Shown one piece after another: positions 1 through 5,389 of a stretch of DNA of 5,729 nucleotides (its first letter is position 1; each line of letters opens with the position of its first letter). Below the pieces are notes generated by a model. It saw nothing but the letters and a program-made list of their open reading frames with translations, was not told where the DNA came from and did no database searches. The DNA comes from Myxococcales bacterium (GTDB lineage: Bacteria > Myxococcota > Polyangia > Polyangiales > Polyangiaceae), in the NCBI GenBank assembly GCA_020430865.1, contig JAGQIY010000459.1, positions 1 through 5,729 on the forward strand, written 5' to 3'. The position numbers and the translations under genes were made by a program.

Positions 1-969
1 GGTATCTCCAGGACCGTCGTCGAGAGAGGCCTGCCGGTCGGGGGCCGGCGAGTACGCGACGCTCAGCACACCTCGCGTGGCTGCGCCGGGGGATGCAGTC
101 AGCCCAGGGCCTGCCGCCGCGCCGATCACCACGTCGCCCGCGCGGTACTTCAAGCCGAACAAGGCGCCGCCCGGCGTCGTGCGCTTCGAGAACAGGGAAC
201 CGAACTGGGAGTCGAAGGTGCTGTAGCCGTACACCTCAGCGCTCGCCTGCAGCGCGTCCTGCAGGAACATCAACCCAAGCCCAGCGGAGAACGTCAGCGA
301 TGGGCCAGTCTCGAGTGAGCCGGAGAAGTAGTTCTTTCTTGCCAGGTAGCCCCCCGACGCGGAGTAGATCAGATCACCCAGACGCCCGCTGAGCAGGAGC
401 TTGGGGTTCGCGCGAAAGGAGCCATCGCTGGCCAGCTCACTCTCGCTGCCGATGGGGATCCAGGTGTCGACCCCAAGCGCGATCGCGATGGGATCGATCC
501 GGGTCCCGAGGAGACTCAGGCGCGCACCGACCCGGGGATCCGCGAACACACCACCGCCGGGCTCGTTGGGCGCTCCAACCTGCCCGTCCTGGTAGGGGAC
601 GAAGGGCAGGTCGACGTTCAGCAGCAGGACGTCTTCGATCGCCAGGCTGAGGTCGGCGTGAGTGTACAGCTGGTACTTGTTGACCCGGCGTTTCTCCGCG
701 GTAACGGGATCCTGACGAATCAGTGGGGCGGAGAAGGCCCAGCTGCCGAAGGCCATTGCGTACAGCTGCGTGTCGCCAACGTTGGCGTCTGGCGCTGCGA
801 AGAACCAATCTCCGGCGGGTGCGGGCTCCAGCGTCTGCAGAGCGAACCCCTCGGAGTACTTCTGATCCAACACGCTCTGCGCGAGGGCCTCGCTCGTCGT
901 GAGCGCGCACACTGGTATCGACAGCGTGATGCCGAGGGCAAGCGGTAAGAAGCGGCGCAGCAAGCTCAT
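1..969 (-). CDS. Outer-membrane beta-barrel protein, probable OmpA family (N-terminal part, runs off the left edge)
   Basis: The minus-strand frame is open from an ATG at 969-967 to the window edge (323 codons, no stop), so the C-terminus is missing. The start is the only candidate, because an in-frame TAG lies 39 nt upstream. The protein begins MSLLRRFLPLALGITLSIPV and has a clear Sec signal peptide with probable signal peptidase I cleavage after ALA (residue 30, before QSVLDQ). The mature part is rich in alternating amphipathic strands with Gly, Tyr and Phe, as in outer-membrane barrels: YQLYTHADLSLAI, LLLNVDLPFVPY, DPRVGARLSL, IAIALGVDTWIPIGS, LKYRAGDVVIGAAAGPGL. The last visible residues (AYSPAPDRQASLDDGPGDT) look like the end of a barrel entering an Asp/Gly-rich linker. 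In myxobacterial OmpA-like proteins such a linker precedes thrombospondin type 3 repeats and a peptidoglycan-binding OmpA domain. That C-terminal part is inferred, not seen. A porin-like or other barrel is the alternative. Confidence 0.8.
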   Translation of the reverse strand, partial: MSLLRRFLPLALGITLSIPVCALTTSEALAQSVLDQKYSEGFALQTLEPAPAGDWFFAAPDANVGDTQLYAMAFGSWAFSAPLIRQDPVTAEKRRVNKYQLYTHADLSLAIEDVLLLNVDLPFVPYQDGQVGAPNEPGGGVFADPRVGARLSLLGTRIDPIAIALGVDTWIPIGSESELASDGSFRANPKLLLSGRLGDLIYSASGGYLARKNYFSGSLETGPSLTFSAGLGLMFLQDALQASAEVYGYSTFDSQFGSLFSKRTTPGGALFGLKYRAGDVVIGAAAGPGLTASPGAATRGVLSVAYSPAPDRQASLDDGPGDT

Positions 970-1120
970 CGCGATCTCAGGAGCAACGGGACCCGAAACG
1001 AGACCCTAGTCGAGGATTCTCGGCGCGGAACCAATTCGACAACAAAGGCGGGCTTCTTGCCTGAAGCCCGGACTCTCTGGCAGGCGAGCCCAAGGCGCAC
1101 CTGGACGGGAGTCTGCATGC
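970..1120. other. Intergenic region between the lipoprotein-like gene and the barrel gene
   Basis: This 151-bp gap between two minus-strand genes holds the terminator-like hairpin at 1041-1070. The remaining roughly 70 bp before the barrel gene must hold its promoter if it is transcribed separately. A TAGGGT hexamer on the minus strand (about 37 nt before the ATG) could be a -10 box, but I see no convincing -35 partner. There is no good Shine-Dalgarno before the ATG. Confidence 0.4.
1041..1070 (-). terminator. Probable rho-independent terminator of the lipoprotein-like gene
   Basis: Read on the minus strand, an 8-bp perfect stem (CGGGCTTC / GAAGCCCG) closes a 6-nt loop and is followed by CCTTTGTTG. 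It starts about 50 nt after the stop codon of the 1121-2089 gene. The tail is only moderately T-rich, so termination may be partial. On the plus strand the hairpin has no T tract, and no plus-strand gene ends there. Confidence 0.6.
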
Positions 1121-2089
1121 TCATCCACCCTCTGGAGTCTCTCCGCCCTCGGCGGGCGTAGAACCCTCCGGCGGGTTATCGGTCTCGAAAATGCGGGTCC
1201 ACAGCGAGGGCTCGCTCTCGACCAAGTGCCCCTCGGTCAGCGTGTACACCCGCTCGAGCTCCGCCTTCCGAAGCTGGCGTCCCAGAGAATCCTCCGCGGA
1301 AACTTGCTCGATGACCTTGATTCGCCCCTCCTCGAACGTGGGAGAGGACGTGAGGCGATAGACGATGGGTCCACCCATCCCGGGCTCGGCGTTGCGCGCG
1401 ATGCCCACGCGCTCCAGCGGAACCTCCGCGGCGAAGCGCAGCTCTCCCCGGCGAGGCAGGAAGACCTTCAACGTCGTCTCGCACGGCGTCTGACTCTTGG
1501 GCTGGAGGCACCCCTCCGACTGGACCGTGGGGATCACCTCGGAGCCCATGCGTTCGATGCGCAGCTTCGACTGCTCCGGCGGTCCCCGATAGACTCCAAC
1601 GCCGTAGGCTTCCGCCTGGTCGTTGAGCGTTCGCACCAGTGCCAGCGCCCCGCCCGCGGTGCCATCCGGATAGGCGTGAGTCCTCAACCAGACCAGGCGC
1701 AGGTGGCTGCCGCCTGCCCCGAAGACGACGTCGCCCTCCTTGATGCGAAACGGCCAGCCCCGTAGCGGCCGACCGCCCTGCAGTTCCTCGCGGCCGTAGA
1801 CATCGTGGCCCGCACAGTCCCTGGAGTCCTTCGGCAGCTCCTGGCGGCGCTCGTTGAAGGCTGGAAAGACCAGCTTCCAGTACTGGTCCTCCCTCAGGGA
1901 GCGGGAGAAGCTGGAGCTCTTGCCCTTCGGAGGCAGACGCATGACGCAGGCCGGAACCGGTGCGACCCGTCGGGTCAGGTCACCATCCAACGATTTCGGG
2001 ATGGTGTCGGTGCACGCCTGGCCCCCCCCAAGTGAACCCAGCGCTACGCCAAGTCCCAGAAATCGCCGCAGTCTTCGCCTGGCTTCCAT
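1121..2089 (-). CDS. Exported protein of unknown function, putative lipoprotein
   Basis: I do not recognise the family. The chosen ATG at 2089-2087 gives 322 aa starting MEARRRLRRFLGLGVALGSL, a classic signal peptide (basic n-region, then a Gly/Leu/Ala core). Cys26 follows GGGQA and could be the lipidated cysteine, but the lipobox is weak (Gly at -3, Gln at -2). An in-frame ATG 16 codons upstream (2137) would bury the basic segment inside the chain, so it is less likely. The mature protein has four more cysteines (48, 92, 194, 203), which could form disulfides in the periplasm. Predicted strand-rich stretches include LRLVWLRTHAY, ALALVRTL and GVGVYRGP. The C-terminus is a low-complexity, acidic Pro/Glu/Gly tail (NPPEGSTPAEGGETPEGG). 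There are no transmembrane segments after the signal. It is divergent from hcp and upstream of the barrel gene. At 322 aa it is far longer than a usual TssJ lipoprotein, so I do not assign it to the T6SS. Confidence 0.75.
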   Translation of the reverse strand: MEARRRLRRFLGLGVALGSLGGGQACTDTIPKSLDGDLTRRVAPVPACVMRLPPKGKSSSFSRSLREDQYWKLVFPAFNERRQELPKDSRDCAGHDVYGREELQGGRPLRGWPFRIKEGDVVFGAGGSHLRLVWLRTHAYPDGTAGGALALVRTLNDQAEAYGVGVYRGPPEQSKLRIERMGSEVIPTVQSEGCLQPKSQTPCETTLKVFLPRRGELRFAAEVPLERVGIARNAEPGMGGPIVYRLTSSPTFEEGRIKVIEQVSAEDSLGRQLRKAELERVYTLTEGHLVESEPSLWTRIFETDNPPEGSTPAEGGETPEGG

Positions 2090-2162
2090 GCTGCGACAAC
2101 TTTGCCAATAGCCACGCGAGACGGCCAAGAAAGCCATCCAGACGTAAGCCCCGCTCCCACAC

Positions 2163-2220
2163 GTGCAAGCTTTTGCACCTGTGCAGATCGCTGCACCGGC
2201 CTTCCTGCAATGGCTTGCAG
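2163..2220. promoter_or_regulatory. Array of three 16-bp dyads, candidate enhancer (upstream activator) sites
   Basis: Three inverted repeats share one design of 6-bp arms and a 4-bp spacer. They are GTGCAAgcttTTGCAC (2163-2178), GTGCAGatcgCTGCAC (2181-2196) and CTGCAAtggcTTGCAG (2205-2220). All arms match exactly within each dyad, giving the consensus STGCAR-N4-YTGCAS. Centres are 18 and 24 bp apart. Relative to the predicted sigma-54 start (about 2297) they sit near -126, -108 and -84, the usual distance for enhancer-binding-protein sites. The conserved arms with variable spacers argue for protein recognition of DNA. The regulator is unknown and not encoded in the window. Binding is inference. 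Confidence 0.65.
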
Positions 2221-2270
2221 TGCGCCGCCGAAGCGGACCCGAAACGACGGCTTCCAGCGACCTTGGGGGG

Positions 2271-2287
2271 TGGCACGGAGAGTGCTT
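2271..2287 (+). promoter_or_regulatory. Sigma-54 (RpoN) -24/-12 promoter for hcp
   Basis: The sequence TGGCACGGAGAGTGCTT matches the sigma-54 consensus TGGCACG-N4-TTGCW at all positions except the first T of the -12 box. The invariant GG (2272-2273) and GC (2284-2285) are separated by exactly 10 bp. Transcription would start near 2297, giving a leader of about 168 nt before hcp. Sigma-54 control of hcp operons through dedicated enhancer-binding proteins (such as VasH in Vibrio cholerae) is established, and it fits the dyads upstream here. Confidence 0.75.
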
Positions 2288-2371
2288 AGGGGTTGGTCAC
2301 GAACGGGGAGGCAGACCAACCCGCCGTGTCACTCGCGACGCCGGTCGGCACGAGTGCGGGCGAGGCCAAGT

Positions 2372-2387
2372 GTATCCGTACGGATAC
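2372..2387. promoter_or_regulatory. Perfect 16-bp palindrome, candidate operator in the hcp leader
   Basis: GTATCCGTACGGATAC is perfectly self-complementary. It lies about 75 bp after the predicted transcription start and 77 bp before the hcp ATG. Its length and uninterrupted symmetry resemble operators of TetR-type dimeric repressors. It could instead fold as an RNA hairpin in the leader, but a palindrome without a loop favours a DNA site. A partial copy of one arm (CGGAT) recurs 4 bp downstream at 2391-2395. Confidence 0.5.
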
Positions 2388-2464
2388 GAACGGATCAGCT
2401 CTTCTCAACCATTGGAACTCGCGGTCAGCGCGAGCACGAACAGCAGGAACAGGAGACAACCACC

Positions 2465-2977
2465 ATGGCATTTGACGTACTGTGTCGCGAACTCACCGGT
2501 GCAACCCAGGGCGCTTTCCCCGGAACCTCGATCCGCAACGAGCACACCGACAAGATCGAGATCATCAGCTTCGAGTACGAGCTGTTTGCTCCCAAGGACC
2601 CGCAGCGTGGTCCCCAGGCCACCGGCCGTCGTCAGCACAAGCCGATCCGCATCTGCAAGAACCTGGACGCGACGACGCCCATGCTCTTCACCGCCTGCAC
2701 GACGAACGAGTTCCTCACCGGCATGACCTTCGAGTTCTGGCAGACCAGCGTGGAAGGCGTTCCGGAGATCTACATGGAGATCGCGCTGGAGAACGCGGCC
2801 ATCGCCCACATCAAGTACACCACCGGCTTCGAGGGCACCGGCAACCTGCAGACCAGCCGTGGTCACTCGCAGTGGGACCTCAAGGAGCTCGAGTACGTCG
2901 ACCTGGTGTTCGAAACCATCAAGATCGACCACAAGGTCGACCCGCCGCTCGCCGCCCAGGACTCCTGGAAGGACTGA
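2465..2977 (+). CDS. hcp: Hcp, T6SS tail-tube protein
   Basis: Hcp forms hexameric rings that stack into the inner tube of the T6SS, is expelled on firing, and can carry small effectors in its lumen. The 170-aa product is the usual Hcp size. It shows the family pattern: an N-terminal strand followed by a polar loop (GAFPGTSIRNEHTDKIEI), the SFEYEL strand (residues 35-40), RRQHKPIRICKNLDATTPML in the middle, and YMEIALENAAI toward the C-terminal half. There is no signal peptide, as expected. The ATG at 2465 is supported by AGGAG at 2451-2455 with a 9-nt spacer. The frame is open further upstream, but that extension covers the promoter region and is not coding. hcp has its own sigma-54 promoter and is followed by a strong terminator, so it is probably made mainly as a single-gene transcript. 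Confidence 0.96.
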   Translation: MAFDVLCRELTGATQGAFPGTSIRNEHTDKIEIISFEYELFAPKDPQRGPQATGRRQHKPIRICKNLDATTPMLFTACTTNEFLTGMTFEFWQTSVEGVPEIYMEIALENAAIAHIKYTTGFEGTGNLQTSRGHSQWDLKELEYVDLVFETIKIDHKVDPPLAAQDSWKD

Positions 2978-3001
2978 GAGAGGTCGCTCCGACATCCATT
3001 G

Positions 3002-3048
3002 CGGCTCACACTTCGGTGTGGGCCGTTTGGTTTTGTGCGTGTTTTTTT
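3002..3048 (+). terminator. Strong rho-independent terminator after hcp
   Basis: A 10-bp stem (CGGCTCACAC / GTGTGGGCCG, one T-G wobble) is closed by a stable TTCG tetraloop. It is followed by a long T-rich run that includes seven consecutive T at 3042-3048. It begins 25 nt after the hcp stop. It lies inside what would be the T6SS operon, so it probably reduces rather than abolishes transcription into tssE, unless tssE has its own promoter. Confidence 0.88.
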
Positions 3049-3071
3049 GGGGGTGAGAACGGCACCGCGCC

Positions 3072-3101
3072 TCGACACCTCACGAGCAGCGCGGCTAAGC
3101 T
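3072..3101 (+). promoter_or_regulatory. Candidate housekeeping promoter for tssE, possibly leaderless
   Basis: TCGACA (3072-3077) matches the -35 box at five of six positions. An 18-bp spacer leads to TAAGCT (3096-3101), which fits the TANNNT form of a -10 box. TAAGCT ends 8 nt before the tssE ATG, so transcription would start at or next to the start codon. There is no Shine-Dalgarno, which fits a leaderless mRNA. The region also follows the hcp terminator, where a new promoter would be useful. The -10 match is weak in its middle bases. Confidence 0.4.
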
Positions 3102-3109
3102 AGCAGCCG

Positions 3110-3517
3110 ATGCGCGGAAATAGCCTGCTGAAGCGGATCAAGAATCCAGAGCTCGCCGTTGCCCGCCGTAGCTACAGCGATCACGAAATCCGCAATAGCA
3201 TCCTCGAACACCTGCAGACGATGTGTGGAACCCGGCTCGGCTCGATGCTGACCTGTCCGGATTTCGGCGTGATGGACCCGAGCGATCTGGTGCACGGGTT
3301 TCCCGATGCGAACACCCTCCTCGCCAGGACCATCCGCCACAGCATCGAGACCTACGAGCCCAGACTGCAGAACGTGCGAGTCCGCTTCGTACCCGATGAA
3401 AGCCCGGATCTCGTGCTTCGTTTCGAGGTCAGCGCCCAGGTCCTGCGCGAGGATGGCAAGGTCCCGGTCTCCTTCGAGACGAGCTTGAACGCCGCCCGCG
3501 AACTCAAGGTGCGCTGA
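3110..3517 (+). CDS. tssE: TssE, T6SS baseplate protein (gp25-like)
   Basis: TssE is the homologue of phage T4 gp25, a baseplate wedge protein that seeds assembly of the contractile sheath. The 135-aa product is typical in length. It shows an N-terminal SLLKRI (residues 5-10), the helix IRNSILEHLQTM (27-38), GTRLGSML followed by PDFGVMD (40-56), and the EPR motif at residues 83-85 (YEPRL), a hallmark of gp25-like proteins. The ATG at 3110 is fixed by an in-frame TAG two codons upstream (3101-3103). No Shine-Dalgarno is visible. It follows hcp after a terminator and precedes tssF by 102 bp. Confidence 0.94.
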   Translation: MRGNSLLKRIKNPELAVARRSYSDHEIRNSILEHLQTMCGTRLGSMLTCPDFGVMDPSDLVHGFPDANTLLARTIRHSIETYEPRLQNVRVRFVPDESPDLVLRFEVSAQVLREDGKVPVSFETSLNAARELKVR

Positions 3518-3519
3518 GT

Positions 3520-3548
3520 CGTCCGACGGCTTCGGACGAGCGGCTCGT
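3520..3548 (+). repeat. Two overlapping, mutually exclusive inverted repeats in the tssE-tssF gap
   Basis: The first hairpin has a perfect 7-bp stem (CGTCCGA 3520-3526 / TCGGACG 3532-3538) with a 5-nt loop, starting 2 nt after the tssE stop. The second has 6-bp arms around one base (ACGAGC 3536-3541 / GCTCGT 3543-3548). They share bases 3536-3538, so both cannot form fully at once. No T tract follows, so this is not a typical intrinsic terminator. It may protect the tssE transcript end or be chance in GC-rich DNA. Confidence 0.4.
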
Positions 3549-3604
3549 GGCGCGCCGAGTCTGGCGGCTCGCGCGAAATGGCGCCGAATTCCCTGGCTTT
3601 GGAC

Positions 3605-3610
3605 TAAGCT
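3605..3610 (+). promoter_or_regulatory. TAAGCT element before tssF, possible -10 box
   Basis: TAAGCT ends 9 nt before the GTG of tssF, nearly the same placement as the TAAGCT before tssE. The context is similar: CTAAGCTAGCAGCCG before tssE and CTAAGCTCGGCGCGG before tssF. No clear -35 box is visible 16-18 bp upstream and there is no Shine-Dalgarno. A leaderless internal promoter is possible; coincidence is not excluded. Confidence 0.3.
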
Positions 3611-3619
3611 CGGCGCGGG

Positions 3620-5389
3620 GTGTTCAACAAGTACTACCAAGACGAACTGGCCTATTTGCGGCAGCTGGGCAAGGAGTTCTCCGAAGCCTACCCCGCGCTC
3701 GGCCCCATGCTCGCGGACCGCGGCGCCGATCCCGACGTCGAGCGGCTACTCGAGGGCGTCGCGTTCCTGACCGGACGCATCAGGCAGAAGCTCGACGACG
3801 AGCTCCCTGAGCTGATGCTGGCCATCGCGGGCCTGCTCTTCCCTCACCTGACGCGTCCACTTCCGGGTGCGGCGATCCTCGAGCTCGAGCTACTGCCGAA
3901 CGTGTTGCGAGAGCGCAAGATAGTTCCGCAAGGATCTGAATTCTCGAGCATTCAGGTCGACGGAACTCCCTGCCGTTTCACTTCCTGCGCCGACTGTGAG
4001 GTCGTCCCCTGGCAGATCACGGAAGCGCGTCTCGAGCCCCTCCCCGACGGGACCCAGCAGCTGCGCATCGACTTCCGTTGCGCGGCAGGCATTCAGATCG
4101 CCGCAGTCGCCCCCGAACATCTCCGTCTCCACCTGACCGGAGATCCACGCACTGCGCTCGGGCTCCTGCACTGGATCCACGAGCACACCCGTGACGTGGT
4201 GCTGATCGAGACCAACAAGCTCGGCGGACGTGAGCAAGAGATATCCATCGGCAAGCGCTCCCTCAGCCCGGTCGGTTTCGACGACAGCGAGGCACTGCTT
4301 CCGTACGGAGACCTGGCGTTTCCTGGTTTCCGCCTGCTGGAGGAGTACTACGTGCTCCCTCAGAAGTTCGCCTACGTCGACATCGCGAACACGGTTCGGT
4401 TCGGTGAGCTGAAGGAGGAGCTCCAGGACTTCGCCATAGCCATTCGCTTCGACGCTCCGCTGACGAACGCACCCCAGGTCACCAGGGACTCGGTCAAGCT
4501 CCACTGCGTCCCAGTGATCAACCTGTTCAAGACCACAGCAGAACCCATCCGGCTCAGCCAGACACGGGAGCAGTTCCTGGTGCGCCCGGCGGGGCTCCAG
4601 CCAGGTCACGGCGAGGTCTATCAGATCCTCGACGTCCAGGCGATCACGCGAGGCGCGAGCGATCGCGTGAACATCCCGAGCTTCTTCGAGTTCACGCGGA
4701 TTGGCGGAACGTCGGCGAGCAACCAGGTCTATTACTCGACCCACCTGCGCCCCGCAGTGATCGGGACCGGGGTCGACATGACGATTTCGTTCGGCACCGC
4801 GGAGAACAGCGGTGTGCTCCCTCAGGCCGACGTCGTGTCGATCGATCTACTGGGAACCAACCAGCGACTGGCGAGCGCCCTGCGCCCCGGAGAGATCCGG
4901 GTGCCGACCCCCAGCTCTCCGGCGTTCGCGAAGTTCAAGAACATCGGCCCGGTAACCACTCACGTGCCACCTCCCCTGGGGCGCGACCTGCAGTGGCGCG
5001 TGACCGCTCACGCGGCGATGAACCTGCGTTCCCTCGCGGAAAAGAACGCGCTCCGCGCCATGCTCGGTGTGTACAACCTGCACGGCTTGGTTGACCGACA
5101 GGCAGCCCGCGCCAACGACCTGCGAATCCAGGCCATCCACGATATCCAGGTGAGGCCCGCAGAGCGGCTGTATCGCGGAGCGCCAGTGCGAGGCCTGGCG
5201 ATCGAGATCTTCCTGGAGGAGAGCGGCTTCACCGGCGACGGCGACATGTTCTTGTTCGGCGCAATCCTCGATCGCCTGTTCGCTACCTATGTGTCCCTCA
5301 ACTCGTTCACCACCACCACGGTGCATGGTGTCCAATCCAAGGTGAAGTTCGAATGGCCGGCGCGCAGCGGCAACCTGACGATTCTCTGA
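3620..5389 (+). CDS. tssF: TssF, T6SS baseplate wedge protein (VasA/ImpG family)
   Basis: TssF, with TssG, TssE and TssK, forms the baseplate wedge around the VgrG spike and connects the baseplate to the membrane complex. The product is 589 aa, close to the usual TssF length. The N-terminus carries the family signature: FNKYYQDELAYLRQLGKEF (residues 2-20), YPALGPMLADRGADPDVERL, then LTGRIRQKLDDELPEL (50-65) and LFPHLTRPLP. A later stretch, YYSTHLRPAVIG, is also typical of the middle of TssF. The start is GTG at 3620, which gives exactly the expected N-terminus. No signal peptide or membrane segment is present, in line with a cytoplasmic baseplate part. The 3' end overlaps tssG by 37 bp. The reading frame is intact with no sign of frameshift. 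Confidence 0.95.
   Translation: MFNKYYQDELAYLRQLGKEFSEAYPALGPMLADRGADPDVERLLEGVAFLTGRIRQKLDDELPELMLAIAGLLFPHLTRPLPGAAILELELLPNVLRERKIVPQGSEFSSIQVDGTPCRFTSCADCEVVPWQITEARLEPLPDGTQQLRIDFRCAAGIQIAAVAPEHLRLHLTGDPRTALGLLHWIHEHTRDVVLIETNKLGGREQEISIGKRSLSPVGFDDSEALLPYGDLAFPGFRLLEEYYVLPQKFAYVDIANTVRFGELKEELQDFAIAIRFDAPLTNAPQVTRDSVKLHCVPVINLFKTTAEPIRLSQTREQFLVRPAGLQPGHGEVYQILDVQAITRGASDRVNIPSFFEFTRIGGTSASNQVYYSTHLRPAVIGTGVDMTISFGTAENSGVLPQADVVSIDLLGTNQRLASALRPGEIRVPTPSSPAFAKFKNIGPVTTHVPPPLGRDLQWRVTAHAAMNLRSLAEKNALRAMLGVYNLHGLVDRQAARANDLRIQAIHDIQVRPAERLYRGAPVRGLAIEIFLEESGFTGDGDMFLFGAILDRLFATYVSLNSFTTTTVHGVQSKVKFEWPARSGNLTIL

Larger units (their letters stand above)
2090..2464. other. Divergent intergenic control region between the lipoprotein-like gene and hcp
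   Basis: This 375-bp stretch has no gene I can support. It holds three 16-bp dyads (2163-2220), a sigma-54-type promoter (2271-2287) and a perfect 16-bp palindrome (2372-2387), all described separately. Plus-strand open frames run through it into hcp but have no signs of coding. I could not identify a promoter for the minus-strand gene starting at 2089. The dyads lie 74-131 bp upstream of that start and could affect both directions. Confidence 0.7.

Noticed and set aside
437..910. 157-aa minus-strand open frame
   Set aside because: It lies within the barrel gene in another frame on the same strand. Its product is Arg-rich and low in hydrophobic pattern, typical of a shadow frame in GC-rich DNA.
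1226..1765. 179-aa plus-strand frame opposite the lipoprotein-like gene
   Set aside because: The opposite strand has a signal peptide and coherent protein composition, while this product is Arg/Leu-rich and featureless.
2163..2220. CRISPR-like or transposon-end interpretation of the dyads
   Set aside because: The units are only 16 bp, each is palindromic, there are no uniform spacers of 25-40 bp, and no transposase or cas gene is nearby.
2102..2464. 121-codon upstream extension of the hcp frame
   Set aside because: It covers the sigma-54 promoter and dyads and has no family similarity. The ATG at 2465 has a good ribosome site and gives the standard Hcp N-terminus.
2405..2995. 196-aa minus-strand open frame opposite hcp
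   Set aside because: It is antisense to a clear hcp gene. Its Leu/Val/Asp-rich composition reflects hcp codon bias read in reverse.
2482..3123. 213-aa plus-strand frame overlapping hcp
   Set aside because: The product is Arg/His/Pro-rich without hydrophobic order, overlaps hcp in another frame and reads through the terminator.
3095..3640. 181-aa minus-strand frame opposite tssE
   Set aside because: It is antisense to tssE, which has the EPR motif and full family pattern. No independent signal or domain was seen.
3890..4744. 284-aa minus-strand frame opposite tssF
   Set aside because: It is long only because antisense frames stay open in GC-rich genes. It shows no recognisable domain and tssF is intact.
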